DNA of 64,000 nt, taken from the NCBI GenBank assembly GCA_050485365.1, contig JBJHBH010000002.1, positions 1 to 64,000 of the forward strand. Direction: 5' to 3'. Of this stretch, positions 17,757-26,230 are shown in pieces. The notes below the pieces were generated by a model, which saw only the letters and a list, made by a program, of their open reading frames with translations, searched no databases and was not told the origin of the DNA. Position 1 is the first letter of the stretch, and the number at the start of each line of letters is the position of its first letter. The DNA comes from JARFUG01 sp050485365. Lineage in GTDB: Bacteria > Desulfobacterota > Desulfuromonadia > Desulfuromonadales > JACZKF01. Position numbers and translations under genes: made by a program.

Positions 17757-19478
17757 TTAATGGAATTCGCGCTGCACCCCCTGCCATGCCGAGGGCTTGT
17801 AGTGGCGCAGGAAGAAGTTGAGGTTCTCTCCGAGCACCTTGCGCAGGTCGGTCGGCATGACGATGGAGGAGATCGAACCGAGGGCCAGACCTTCCTTCGG
17901 GTTCATCAGCTCTTTTTCGTAGCGGGTGTTCAGGGCGGCCTCCTCGAGCTTGAGCCACTCGGCCGCTTCCTTCTCGGCGTCCTTCTTTGCCTCGGTGCCG
18001 TCCATGCCCGCGGCGATGCGCGCGGCCGTCCCCTTCTTCACCATCTCGGCGACGGCGCTGCGGACCTTGCGCAACTCGTTCTTGTAGACGAACTCCTTGC
18101 CGGCGGGCCCCATGACGGCCAGGCGGGTCGTCGGCAGGGCGAGCACCAGGTCGGCGCCGGTGGGGTAGTTGTTGTAGGAGGCGTAGGCGCCGCCGAAGGC
18201 GTTGCGCAGGATCAGCAGGATGCGCGGGGTGCGCACGTCGACGATGGAATCGAGCATCGAGCGCCCCGCCTGCACGATGCCGCGCGCTTCCTGCTCGCGG
18301 CCGGGGAGGAAGCCGGTGGTGTCCTCCATGAAGATCAGCGGAATATTGTAGATGTTGCAGAAGCGAACGAAGCGGGCGATCTTGAGGGCCGAGTCGCAGT
18401 CGATCTGCCCCGAAGCCACCGCCGAGTTGTTGGCGACGAAGCCGACGACGTTGCCGCCCAAGCGGCCGAAGGCGGTGATCGCCTCGCGGGCGCGGGTCGG
18501 CTGGATCTCCATGTAATCGCCGTGGTCGCAGATCTGCTGGATGATGATCGAGACGTCGAAGGGGGTGTTGAAGCCCGTCGGCGAGTTGAAGGCCTTCTTC
18601 AGCAGGGTGTTGATCTCCCACGTCTTGCGGTCCAGCGGATCGCTCGTCTCCTGGAAGGGGGCCATGGTGTGATTGTTGTCGGGGATGTAGCTCAGCAGGC
18701 GCACGGCGGTGCGCAGGGCCGCCGTCTCGTCGGAGGCGGTGAGGTCGGTGACGCCCGAGGCGCTGTGGACCTTGGGGCCGCCGAGCTCCTCGGGGGTGAT
18801 GTCCTCGCCCAGAACCGACTTGACGACGCCGGGGCCGGTCAGGCCGAAGAAGGTGTCCTCGGGCTGAATGACGAAGCTCCCCTGGCGCGGCAGGTACGAG
18901 CCGCCGCCGGCGTTGAAGCCGAACATGCACATGATCGAGGGGACGACGCCGCTGATCTTGCGCAGCGCGGTGAAGGCCTCGGCGTAGCCGTCGAGCCCCC
19001 CGACGCCGGCGGGGACGAAGGCGCCGGCCGAGTCGTTCATGCCGATGAGCGGAATTCCCTTCTCGCCGGCCATGTACATCAGGCGGGCGAGCTTCTGCCC
19101 GTTGGTGGCGTCGATGGAGCCGGCGCGCACGGTGAAGTCGTGGCCGTACAGGGCGACGTCGCGTCCGCCGATGGTGAGGATGCCGGTGACGAGGGAGGCG
19201 CCGTCAAGGTTCTTCCCCCAGTTCTGGAAGAGGATGTTGGGCTCGCTGTCGGTGAGGACCTTGATCCTCTCCCAGACCGTCATGCGCTTTTTGAAATGCT
19301 GCTTTTCGATCTGCGCAACGGCAACGGACTTGACCGGACGCTGGGTCAGGTCGTGCCCTTCCTGCATGACCTCCTCGTAGACGCCCTTCTTGCCGGCAAC
19401 TTCACCGGGAATGGTGAACTCGACGGTTTCCTCTGTGGCCAGGGGGTTTTTCAATGCCGGTTTGATCGCTTTTGACAT
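17757..19478 (-). CDS. Acyl-CoA (propionyl-CoA) carboxylase, carboxyltransferase subunit
   Basis: The 573-residue protein has the crotonase-like double domain of carboxyltransferase beta chains. Visible are GSIDATNGQKLARLMYMAGE, LIGMNDSAGAFVPAGVGGLD, then FGFNAGGGSYLPRQGSFVI and, in the second half, GRLGGNVVGFVANNSAVASG and ILRNAFGGAYASYNNYPTG. It takes the carboxyl group from carboxybiotin to the acyl-CoA. It is the first gene of the minus-strand propionate locus. ATG at 19478 is chosen because AAGGA lies about eight bases upstream; ATG at 19487 abuts that site. Confidence 0.85.
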   Translation of the reverse strand: MSKAIKPALKNPLATEETVEFTIPGEVAGKKGVYEEVMQEGHDLTQRPVKSVAVAQIEKQHFKKRMTVWERIKVLTDSEPNILFQNWGKNLDGASLVTGILTIGGRDVALYGHDFTVRAGSIDATNGQKLARLMYMAGEKGIPLIGMNDSAGAFVPAGVGGLDGYAEAFTALRKISGVVPSIMCMFGFNAGGGSYLPRQGSFVIQPEDTFFGLTGPGVVKSVLGEDITPEELGGPKVHSASGVTDLTASDETAALRTAVRLLSYIPDNNHTMAPFQETSDPLDRKTWEINTLLKKAFNSPTGFNTPFDVSIIIQQICDHGDYMEIQPTRAREAITAFGRLGGNVVGFVANNSAVASGQIDCDSALKIARFVRFCNIYNIPLIFMEDTTGFLPGREQEARGIVQAGRSMLDSIVDVRTPRILLILRNAFGGAYASYNNYPTGADLVLALPTTRLAVMGPAGKEFVYKNELRKVRSAVAEMVKKGTAARIAAGMDGTEAKKDAEKEAAEWLKLEEAALNTRYEKELMNPKEGLALGSISSIVMPTDLRKVLGENLNFFLRHYKPSAWQGVQREFH

Positions 19479-19606
19479 TTCAGCCATCCTTTTGAAAATT
19501 GGATTGGTAGTGCGTAAGGGGTGTTCGGACTCGGGACGGAAAACCCGGACAAGTGCCGGAAATGAGAAATAGAAAGTAGTTTTATAAGAGGTCGGTATAC
19601 CCAATA

Positions 19607-19658
19607 TCGATAAAATTGTCAATAAAAATAATTTATTGGCGATAAAAGAATTTATCGA
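19607..19658. promoter_or_regulatory. Nested palindromes in an AT island upstream of the propionate operon
   Basis: CAATAAA (19620-19626) and TTTATTG (19632-19638) are inverted around five bases. Outside them, TCGATAAA (19607-19614) and TTTATCGA (19651-19658) are also inverted. CGATAAAA occurs twice as a direct repeat (19608 and 19640). The stretch is sharply AT-rich against GC-rich surroundings and lies about 130 bases before the carboxyltransferase start. It is a candidate operator for the HTH-cupin regulator; that link is inference. Confidence 0.55.
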
Positions 19659-19907
19659 GATTAAAGGCGCTTTCGCCCCCGTTTTGGCGGCGCCGCAGGG
19701 CGGCTTCGCCGATGGTGCCCTCTGCGAGGCGGCATTAAACTTCTGTTTTGCACCGCCCGCCCCCCATCCTCGCGCGGGGGTGCGCGGGGCGGCGTTGGCG
19801 CGGCGTTTTCGGGTGCTCAGGTTGACTTTTTTCTCCCGATCTTTTACCTTTGACTTCGTTTTTCCTTCTTCTTTTCATATTTCCCACTGCAAGGAATGAT
19901 CTGTTCT

Positions 19908-20981
19908 ATGGAAGCATTTGATCTTCCGTTGGGTTTGCGTCTTTGGCCGAGCGAGCACCGCGCCGGCCGCCGCTACCTGAGAGAAGGATACGCCTTCTCC
20001 CTGCTCGAGAACTCCTCCGACTCCTTTCGCTTCTCCGTGCTGGCCGGCGCGGCCAAGATCGAATCGCTCTTTCGCAGCCTCTCGACCTTTTTGCCCGACG
20101 AATCGTTCCTGATCCTCGAATTCTACGAAGAGGACGGGGAAAAGGGCGAGGACGGGCAGAGCGTTCCGACCGTCTACTATTCCCCCTACCTGCCGACCGC
20201 GGAGATCCTCGCGACCATCGAGCCGTATCTGCCGCGAATGATCCACGACGGTTTCGTTGGCTTCGGGCTGGCCAACAACCGCTCGGGGATGGAGTTTTTC
20301 TACTCGGAGGAGAAGGTTCTGACCTGCTTCACCGGAGACCACCTGCGCACCATCGACGTCCTCAACCGCCACGGCCTCCCCTTCCGGCCGCGGCTCTTCT
20401 TCCCCACCGATCTCGGGCACGACCACCTGTCGTTGCAGTGCCACCACCGCCGCATCCTTCCGCCCCCCTTCAGCGCCATGTCCGACGCGGACCTCGACTA
20501 TCTGAGCTTCTGCAGCGAGATCACCGAATTGCTCGACATGTATCCGGTGGAGGAAGATCTCTCGTTCTTCCTCTCCAAAAAGGAGCAGGATCTCATCGAG
20601 GCGCGTCTGTTGGAGCATGAGACGTACGCCGAGTTCGCCGAAGAGGATTTCGGAGTCCTTCTGCTCGACTGGCACGATTTCGTCGGCGAGTGCGAAGCCG
20701 CCTTCGAAGGCGACCTGTGGGAGTATCGCCAGGGGCTGAGGCTGCGCGACATGTTCCAGTACGTCATCGACGGCGTCTCCGAAGCCCTCGGCCGCAAGCT
20801 CGTGGAGATTCTCGCCGAAGCCGACGCCCGCTTTCAGCAGTTGCTGATTGACCGGCGTAAGCGCCTCGATCCGCCGCAGCTCGCCGCAGACGAGCCCCCG
20901 TTCTGGTATCGCGGGGTGGTGCGCAACCAGGGGGCCACCCTGCGCCGCGACCTCATCCGACAGGGATGGTACAAGCCGTGA
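19908..20981 (+). CDS. Conserved-type hypothetical cytosolic protein
   Basis: The 357-residue protein has no signal peptide or membrane segment and is acidic, with many aromatic residues. Recognisable stretches are EAFDLPLGLRLWPSEHRAGR near the start, EFYEEDGEKGEDG, FFYSEEKVLTCFTGDHLRTI in the middle and FWYRGVVRNQGATL near the end. I do not recognise a family. The start is uncertain: ATG at 19896 directly abuts AAGGA, whereas ATG at 19908 is 12 bases away, so either could be used. It is followed after about 100 bases by the menaquinone genes and may share their transcript. The 400 bases upstream contain no other gene. Confidence 0.7.
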   Translation: MEAFDLPLGLRLWPSEHRAGRRYLREGYAFSLLENSSDSFRFSVLAGAAKIESLFRSLSTFLPDESFLILEFYEEDGEKGEDGQSVPTVYYSPYLPTAEILATIEPYLPRMIHDGFVGFGLANNRSGMEFFYSEEKVLTCFTGDHLRTIDVLNRHGLPFRPRLFFPTDLGHDHLSLQCHHRRILPPPFSAMSDADLDYLSFCSEITELLDMYPVEEDLSFFLSKKEQDLIEARLLEHETYAEFAEEDFGVLLLDWHDFVGECEAAFEGDLWEYRQGLRLRDMFQYVIDGVSEALGRKLVEILAEADARFQQLLIDRRKRLDPPQLAADEPPFWYRGVVRNQGATLRRDLIRQGWYKP

Positions 20982-20994
20982 GGTGCAGCAGCCC

Positions 20995-21077
20995 GGATTC
21001 AGGAGCCAGGATTCAGGAGAAGTGCAGATCGTGGCTCTGCCTTTTTTCCGGCTACCGGCTCCTGGCTCCTGGATTCC
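20995..21077. repeat. Inverted repeat just before mqnB
   Basis: GGATTCAGGAGCCAGGAT (20995-21012), itself partly duplicated as GATTCAGGAG, is complementary to CTCCTGGCTCCTGGATTCC (21059-21077). The structure ends seven bases before the mqnB start and no clear ribosome site lies between. Confidence 0.6.
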
Positions 21078-21084
21078 GCCTCTC

Positions 21085-21831
21085 ATGATCGCCCTCGTCG
21101 CCGCCGTCCCCATCGAGACCGAGCTCCTGCGCCGCTTTCTGGCGCCGTGTGCGGTTCTGAGCTGCGGGCGGCGCGACCTGTTTCGCGGCAGCCTTTACGG
21201 CATCCCCGTGGCGCTGATGCACTCGGGGGTCGGAAAGGCGAATGCGGCCGCCGCCGTCGGCACTCTTCTCGAAAAGCTCAAGCCCTCGCTCGTCATCGCA
21301 ACAGGGGTCGCCGGCGCCTTCGCCGAGAGCGGCCTCGACGTCGGCGACCTCGCCCTGGCCACCGAAGAGATCTACGGCGACGAGGGGGCGATCACGCCGG
21401 AGGGCTTCCTCGACATGAAGGCCCTGGGCTTCGCCCTCGTTCAGCGCGCAGGGCGGCGCCACTTCAACACCTTCCCCTTCGACGGACCCACTCTGGAGAC
21501 CGTTCGCCCGGTCCTCGAGCGCTATGCCGAGGCGGCCAAGGTGCGCTTCGCCGCCGGCCCCTTCGTGACCGTTTCGACCGGATCGGGGACCGACGCCGCG
21601 GCGCACCAGATGGCCCAGCGCACCGGTGGGATCTGCGAGAACATGGAAGGGGCGGCCCTGGCGCAGATCTGCGCCCTCTACGGCACCCCCGCCATCGAGA
21701 TCCGCGGCATCTCCAACCGGGCGGGCGACCGCGACCTGTCCCGCTGGGACGTGCGAAAGGGGGCCGAGGCGGCGCAGTACGCCCTTTGCGACCTCTTCCA
21801 GGCGTGGCAGTGGAGGGACAACCGGGCATGA
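21085..21831 (+). CDS. mqnB: Futalosine hydrolase
   Basis: The 248-residue protein is a purine-nucleoside-phosphorylase-fold hydrolase: ALVAAVPIETELL at the start, HSGVGKANAAAAVGTLL, ATGVAGAFAESGLDVGDLAL, and the catalytic CENMEGAALAQICALYGTP followed by EIRGISNRAGDRDLSRWDVR. It releases hypoxanthine (or adenine) from futalosine-type intermediates in the alternative menaquinone pathway. The adjacent mqnD, overlapping by four bases, separates it from general MTA/SAH nucleosidases. No classical ribosome site precedes the ATG; an inverted repeat lies immediately upstream. Confidence 0.9.
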   Translation: MIALVAAVPIETELLRRFLAPCAVLSCGRRDLFRGSLYGIPVALMHSGVGKANAAAAVGTLLEKLKPSLVIATGVAGAFAESGLDVGDLALATEEIYGDEGAITPEGFLDMKALGFALVQRAGRRHFNTFPFDGPTLETVRPVLERYAEAAKVRFAAGPFVTVSTGSGTDAAAHQMAQRTGGICENMEGAALAQICALYGTPAIEIRGISNRAGDRDLSRWDVRKGAEAAQYALCDLFQAWQWRDNRA

Positions 21832-22673
21832 CGCGACCCCTCACCCTCGGCTACTCCCCCTGCCCCAACGACACCTTCATCTTCTACGCCCTCGTCCACG
21901 GCCTCGTCGCGATCCCCGGCGCCAGCGTGCAGGAGCGCCTGGAAGACGTGGAGACCCTCAACCGCCTCGCCCTTCACAAGCGCCTCGACCTGACGAAGAT
22001 CTCCTATCACGCCCTGGGGCATCTGCGCACCGACTACGCCCTGCTGCGCAGCGGCGGCGCGCTGGGGCGCGGATGCGGCCCCATCGTCGTCGCCCGGGCC
22101 GATACCGACCTGGCGGCCCTGCGTGGAAAGTCGATCGCCATCCCCGGCCGACTGACGACGGCCAACCTGCTGCTGCAGCTTTGCGGCACAGGCTTCGAGC
22201 AGGTGCGCGAGATGCCCTTCCACACGATCATGGCCGCCGTCGCCAAGGGGGAGGTCGAGGCGGGGGTCATCATCCACGAGTCGCGCTTCACCTATTGGGA
22301 GCACGGCCTGGTGCAGATCGCAGACCTCGGCGCGTGGTGGGAGGAGGAGACGGGGCTGCCGATCCCTCTGGGGGGGATTCTCGCCCGGCGCGACCTCGGC
22401 GCCGAGCTCATCGCGCAGATCGACGAAGCCCTTGCCGAAAGCGTCGCCTACGCCTTCGCGCACCCGCAGCAGCCCCGCGCCTACATCCGCGAACACTCGC
22501 AGGAACTCGCCGACGAGGTGATCGAGAGCCACATCGCTCTGTACGTCAACGACTTCTCTCTCGATCTCGGCGACGAGGGGGAGCGGGCAGTCACCGAACT
22601 TCTCGGCCGCGCCGAGAAACGGGGGATCATTCCGATGTGCGGGCTGCCGCTGTTCATAGGCGATAGGCGATAA
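21828..22673 (+). CDS. mqnD: 1,4-dihydroxy-6-naphthoate synthase
   Basis: The 281-residue protein has the periplasmic-binding-protein-like fold of MqnA/MqnD, with the MqnD opening LTLGYSPCPNDTFIFYALVH and later GCGPIVVARADTDLAAL, IPGRLTTANLLLQL and EAGVIIHESRFTYWEHGL. It converts cyclic de-hypoxanthine futalosine to 1,4-dihydroxy-6-naphthoate. The ATG overlaps the mqnB stop (ATGA), so the two are translationally coupled. mqnA, mqnC and mqnE are not in this window. Confidence 0.93.
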   Translation: MTRPLTLGYSPCPNDTFIFYALVHGLVAIPGASVQERLEDVETLNRLALHKRLDLTKISYHALGHLRTDYALLRSGGALGRGCGPIVVARADTDLAALRGKSIAIPGRLTTANLLLQLCGTGFEQVREMPFHTIMAAVAKGEVEAGVIIHESRFTYWEHGLVQIADLGAWWEEETGLPIPLGGILARRDLGAELIAQIDEALAESVAYAFAHPQQPRAYIREHSQELADEVIESHIALYVNDFSLDLGDEGERAVTELLGRAEKRGIIPMCGLPLFIGDRR

Positions 22674-22700
22674 TCAGCTATCCTTCAAGCCCATCAAGAC

Positions 22701-22730
22701 AAAAAGCGACCCCCGAGGGGGTCGCTTTTT
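22701..22730. terminator. Bidirectional terminator between mqnD and serA
   Basis: AAAAAGCGACCCC (22701-22713) pairs with GGGGTCGCTTTTT (22718-22730) around a short CGAG loop. The flanking A and T runs make it work on both strands for the converging genes. Confidence 0.93.
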
Positions 22731-22772
22731 GCTTTTTCCTATTGCCCATAGCCTCGGGCCTATGGCCTATTC

Positions 22773-24374
22773 TCAGTGCCTCGGCACCTTCATATGCACC
22801 GCCTTGATGAAGTGGGCGCCGACGGCTTCTTCGATCTTGCGGACCGTCTCGTCGTCGGCCGGGGTGTCGAGGGAGAGGACGACCATCGCCTCGCCCGCCT
22901 TTGAGCGGCGCCCCAGGTTCATCGAGCCGATATTGACGTTGGCGTCGCCGAGGATCGTTCCGATGCGACCGATGAGCCCCGGACGGTCGGGGTAGCTCAG
23001 TACGAGCATGTGCTCCTCGGGTTGGAAATCGGTGAGGAAATCGCGCATCTTGACGATTTTCGGGATCCCCTCGAAGAGGGTCCCGGCGACGATGCGGTTC
23101 CCCTCCGGGGTGCTCAGGATGATGGTGACGAGGTTGGAGAACGACTCGGACTCGGTGTTGCGCACCTCTTCGATCTCCATCCCGCGGCTCTCGGCCACCA
23201 GGCGCGCGTTGACCATGTTGACCTCCTGCTCGGTGTAGCGGTTGAGCAGGGCGGCAAGTCCCGCCACCGTCAGCGGGGCGCAGTCGTAGCGCGCCAGCTT
23301 TCCGTTGTAGCAGAAGCTGACCTTGTTGGCGTGGGAGGGCGCGAGCTGGGAGATGAACTCCCCCATCTGGCCGATGAGCTCCATGAAAGGCTTCATGTGC
23401 TCCATGAGGTCGGGGTCGAAGCGGGGGATGTTCACCGCGTTCTCCATGGGGCGGCCGTCGAGATAGTTGACGATCTCGCGGCTGACGTCGACCGCCACGT
23501 TCTTTTGCGCCTCGAAGGTGTTGGCGCCCAGGTGCGGCGTGACGATCATGCGGGGGTGGTCGATGAGCCTGCGCAGCACCTCCGAGGCCGGCGGCTCTTC
23601 GCTGAAGACGTCGAAGGCGGCCCCTCCGACCTTGCCGCTTTCGAGGGCCTCGAGCATGGAGGGCTCGTCGATGATCCCGCCGCGGGCGCAGTTGACGATC
23701 AGCACGCCGTCCTTCATCCCCTGGAAATGCTCCGTGTTCAGCATCCCGCGCGTCTCGTCGTTGAGGGGGGTGTGGATGGAGACGACGTCGGCGAAGCGCA
23801 CGATCTCTTCGAGGGAGACGAGCTTCACCCCCAGATCTTCGGCGCGCTTCTCGGGGATGTAGGGGTCGTAGGCGAGGACCTCCATCTCGAAGGCCTTCGC
23901 CCGCCAGGCGACCCTGCCGCCGACCTTGCCGAGGCCGATGATCCCCATCGTCCTGCCCTTGAGCTCGTATCCGGTGAAGGGGGCGCGCTTCCACTCCCCC
24001 GCCTTGAGGCTGGCGTTGGCCGTCGTGACATTGCGGCACAGCGTCAGCAGGATCGCCATGGTGTGCTCGGCCGCCGAATTGGTGTTGCCGAAGGGGGCGT
24101 TGACGACGATGATCCCCTTGTTGCTGGCGTATTCGACGTCGACGTTGTCGATGCCGACGCCGGCGCGGGCGATGATCCTCAGGTTGGTCGCATGATCGAT
24201 CAGGGGCGCGTCGACGCGGGTGCCGCTTCGGGTGATGATGGCGTCGTAGCCGCCGATGATTTCGTGCAGCTCCGGCGCCGAGAGGCCCAGACGGATGTCG
24301 ATGTCGATACGGGGGTCGTCAAGAAGGGGCTGGAGCCCTTCCTGGGAGATTTCGTCGCTGATGAGGACCTTCAT
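22773..24374 (-). CDS. serA: D-3-phosphoglycerate dehydrogenase
   Basis: The 533-residue protein matches the long form of SerA. The catalytic and NAD-binding domains show IARAGVGIDNVDVEYASNKG, MGIIGLGKVGGRVAWRAKAF with the GxGxxG dinucleotide loop, NCARGGIIDEPSMLEALESG and PHLGANTFEAQ with the catalytic His. They are followed by an allosteric substrate-binding domain and a C-terminal ACT domain (SYPDRPGLIGRIGTIL). It oxidises 3-phosphoglycerate to start serine synthesis, and the ACT domain suggests serine feedback. It is transcribed alone on the minus strand. Confidence 0.96.
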   Translation of the reverse strand: MKVLISDEISQEGLQPLLDDPRIDIDIRLGLSAPELHEIIGGYDAIITRSGTRVDAPLIDHATNLRIIARAGVGIDNVDVEYASNKGIIVVNAPFGNTNSAAEHTMAILLTLCRNVTTANASLKAGEWKRAPFTGYELKGRTMGIIGLGKVGGRVAWRAKAFEMEVLAYDPYIPEKRAEDLGVKLVSLEEIVRFADVVSIHTPLNDETRGMLNTEHFQGMKDGVLIVNCARGGIIDEPSMLEALESGKVGGAAFDVFSEEPPASEVLRRLIDHPRMIVTPHLGANTFEAQKNVAVDVSREIVNYLDGRPMENAVNIPRFDPDLMEHMKPFMELIGQMGEFISQLAPSHANKVSFCYNGKLARYDCAPLTVAGLAALLNRYTEQEVNMVNARLVAESRGMEIEEVRNTESESFSNLVTIILSTPEGNRIVAGTLFEGIPKIVKMRDFLTDFQPEEHMLVLSYPDRPGLIGRIGTILGDANVNIGSMNLGRRSKAGEAMVVLSLDTPADDETVRKIEEAVGAHFIKAVHMKVPRH

Positions 24375-24465
24375 GCGCGCTCCTTGAAGCCGGAAGTCTC
24401 GCCGGGTGCGGCCATAGCCGGGGCGGTCAAAAGGGGGATATTAGACCGGTTCCCCGCGCATGTCA

Positions 24466-24491
24466 ACGCCCGCGGCGTGCGCCGCGGGCGT
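24466..24491 (-). other. GC-rich hairpin between the small Cys protein and serA
   Basis: ACGCCCGCGGC (24466-24476) and GCCGCGGGCGT (24481-24491) form a perfect 11-pair stem with a four-base loop, ten bases after the stop of the 89-residue gene. No T run follows, so termination would be inefficient. Confidence 0.5.
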
Positions 24492-24500
24492 ATACGGCCT

Positions 24501-24770
24501 CTATTTGACCACCTTGAGAAAATCCCTCTTTTCGGCAGGCTTCTGCTCACAGGGCGCCTGCTGCGGGGCCGAAGGGGCGGGCGCCTCGCCGAGGTTCGGA
24601 AGAGTACCGGCTTCGATCATGCGCGCGACCGCCTCGGCGATGCTCAGGCACTGCTTCATGCAGACGCGCCGCGCGGAGCAGGTGGAGCAGTCGGCCTCGC
24701 CGCCGGCAGCGCGCAGGGCGTGCACGACGAGCTCGACGCTTTCGATCTGGTTCAGGGGGATGAGGAACAT
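24501..24770 (-). CDS. Small cysteine-motif protein of unknown function
   Basis: The 89-residue protein begins MFLIPLNQIESVELVVHALR and carries a compact four-cysteine cluster, CSTCSARRVCMKQC (C-x2-C-x5-C-x3-C). It ends in a Pro/Ala-rich, probably flexible tail with one more Cys (QQAPCEQKP). The spacing suggests a bound zinc or iron-sulfur cluster, which is inference. ATG at 24770 is supported by GAGGT seven bases upstream. It lies between serA and the DAHP synthase gene on the same strand, so it may be co-transcribed with either. I do not recognise a named family. Confidence 0.65.
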   Translation of the reverse strand: MFLIPLNQIESVELVVHALRAAGGEADCSTCSARRVCMKQCLSIAEAVARMIEAGTLPNLGEAPAPSAPQQAPCEQKPAEKRDFLKVVK

Positions 24771-24849
24771 GTGAAACCTCGTGGCGCGGGCCGCGACATA
24801 CGGGACGCGCAAAAGCAAATCTCGATCAGCACCAACCTTCCGCAACAAC

Positions 24850-24912
24850 AAGGGGGATTTGCCTGAGATTGCGGAATGGAAATCCCCCCTGCCCCCCTTT
24901 TCAAAGGGGGAT
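24850..24912. repeat. AAGGGGGATT-type intergenic repeat
   Basis: AAGGGGGATTT (24850-24860) is inverted as AAATCCCCC (24880-24888). A second hairpin, CCCCCCTTTTCAAAGGGGG, follows up to 24910. A similar CCCCCCTT/AAAGGGGG element occurs at 35599. Such words are widespread intergenic repeats in many bacteria. Confidence 0.6.
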
Positions 24913-25013
24913 TGCTTTGCGGAAAGACTCGTTCTATCCAAGGAAGCATAATGCTCTTGAATTTTACTGTCCAGGTTTTCGCGTCCCGCATTCCGCGTCC
25001 CGCGCCCCCGGAA

Positions 25014-26033
25014 TCATACCCTCTTCCCCGCGACTTCCGCGAATTTGCGCACCTTCTCCATGACGGCGGCGAAGTCGGCGGGGCGCAGCGACTGGGGGCC
25101 GTCGCTGGACGCCTTCTCGGGACAGGGGTGGACCTCGACGATGAGGCCGTCGGCCCCGGCGGCCACCGCCGCGTAGCACATGGAGGGGACCAAGGAGGCG
25201 TGTCCGGTGGCGTGGGACGGATCGATGACCACCGGAAGGTGCGTCTGCTCCTTGAGGACGGGGACGGCCGAGATGTCGAGAGTGTTGCGGGTGGCGGTCT
25301 CGAAGGTGCGGATGCCGCGCTCGCACAGGATGACCCGGCGATTCCCCTCCGACAGGATGTACTCGGCGCTCATCAGAAATTCCTGGATGGTGGTCGCCAT
25401 CCCGCGTTTGAGAAGGACCGGCTTGTCGAGCTGACCGAGCATCTTCAAGAGGGCGAAGTTCTGTACGTTGCGCGCCCCGACCTGCATGATGTCGGCGTAG
25501 CGGGCGACGAGCTCGACGTCGCGGGGGTTGACGACCTCGGTGATGATCGGAAGCCCCGTCTCCTGCCGCGCCAGGGCGAGGAGCTTGAGCCCCTCCTCTT
25601 CCATCCCCTGGAACGAGTAGGGGCTGGTGCGCGGCTTGAACGCGCCGCCGCGCAGAATCCGCGCGCCTGCGGCCTTCACCGCCCGCGCGGTGTCCACGAT
25701 CTGCTCTTCGCTCTCCACCGAGCAGGGGCCGGCCATGACGAGGAGGTCGTCCCCTCCGATGGAGATCTCGGAGTTGATCTCCACCACGCTCGGCTGGGGC
25801 TTGACTTCACGGCTCGCCAGCTTGTACGGCTTGAGGATGGGGACGACGTTCTCGACGCCGGGCATCGACTCCAGAGAATGCAGCACGGTCTTGCCCCGCT
25901 CGTCGCCCACGGCGCCGACGACGTCGCGCGTCTCTCCGTGAATGACGTGGGGCTTGTAGCCCAGCTCACGGATACGTTTTTTCACCTCGGCCAGCTCTTC
26001 CTTGCTCGCTCCCTGCTTCATGACGATGATCAT
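25014..26033 (-). CDS. aroF: 3-deoxy-7-phosphoheptulonate (DAHP) synthase, type I-beta with N-terminal regulatory domain
   Basis: The 339-residue protein combines an N-terminal ferredoxin-like domain (MIIVMKQGASKEELAEVKKR to about residue 70) with the barrel: MAGPCSVESEEQIVDTARAV, GGAFKPRTSPYSFQGM, VLLKRGMATTIQEFLMSAEY, ERGIRTFETATRNTLDISAV and VIDPSHATGH with metal-binding His. It condenses phosphoenolpyruvate and erythrose 4-phosphate, the first shikimate step. The N-terminal domain is the feedback module in this subclass. A 190-base leader with two terminator-like hairpins lies upstream. Confidence 0.95.
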   Translation of the reverse strand: MIIVMKQGASKEELAEVKKRIRELGYKPHVIHGETRDVVGAVGDERGKTVLHSLESMPGVENVVPILKPYKLASREVKPQPSVVEINSEISIGGDDLLVMAGPCSVESEEQIVDTARAVKAAGARILRGGAFKPRTSPYSFQGMEEEGLKLLALARQETGLPIITEVVNPRDVELVARYADIMQVGARNVQNFALLKMLGQLDKPVLLKRGMATTIQEFLMSAEYILSEGNRRVILCERGIRTFETATRNTLDISAVPVLKEQTHLPVVIDPSHATGHASLVPSMCYAAVAAGADGLIVEVHPCPEKASSDGPQSLRPADFAAVMEKVRKFAEVAGKRV

Positions 26034-26051
26034 CGCTTCGGCTCTCCTTGG

Positions 26052-26121
26052 TTGTGATCGCTCTAAAGTCGAAAAAGGCCGCCCGGGTTCTTCTCCCGGC
26101 GGCCTCTTTCATCGATCACAA
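26052..26121 (-). promoter_or_regulatory. Leader hairpin/terminator directly upstream of aroF, enclosed by a 9-bp inverted repeat
   Basis: On the minus strand GGCCGCCGGG (26104-26095) pairs with CCCGG-G-CGGCC (26087-26077, one bulge) and is followed by five T residues (26076-26072), forming a terminator 38 bases before the start codon. TTGTGATCG (minus, 26121-26113) and CGATCACAA (26060-26052) enclose it perfectly. Its position inside the leader implies premature termination control. Confidence 0.7.
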
Positions 26122-26127
26122 AAAATG

Positions 26128-26166
26128 AAAAAACCGTGGGGAGAGCCGGATCGGTCCACCCACGGT
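26128..26166 (-). terminator. First terminator-like hairpin in the aroF leader
   Basis: On the minus strand CCGTGGG (26165-26159) pairs with CCCACGG (26140-26134) across an 18-base loop and runs into six T residues. It could end otsA transcripts (stop 26361) or belong to the aroF leader, since a promoter candidate lies upstream of it. Confidence 0.75.
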
Positions 26167-26230
26167 TATCGGTCTTCTCGTCCTTCGGTCGTTACGCCGA
26201 CAGACCTTCACCCCGGGCAGACGGCCGAAA

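Noticed and set aside
14717..17821. Open frame of over 1000 codons antisense to the carboxylase
   Set aside because: Low-complexity Leu/Gly/Val/Asp translation, no ribosome site, and fully covered by a motif-rich sense gene. Similar shadows lie over the mutase, serA and the large cyclase.
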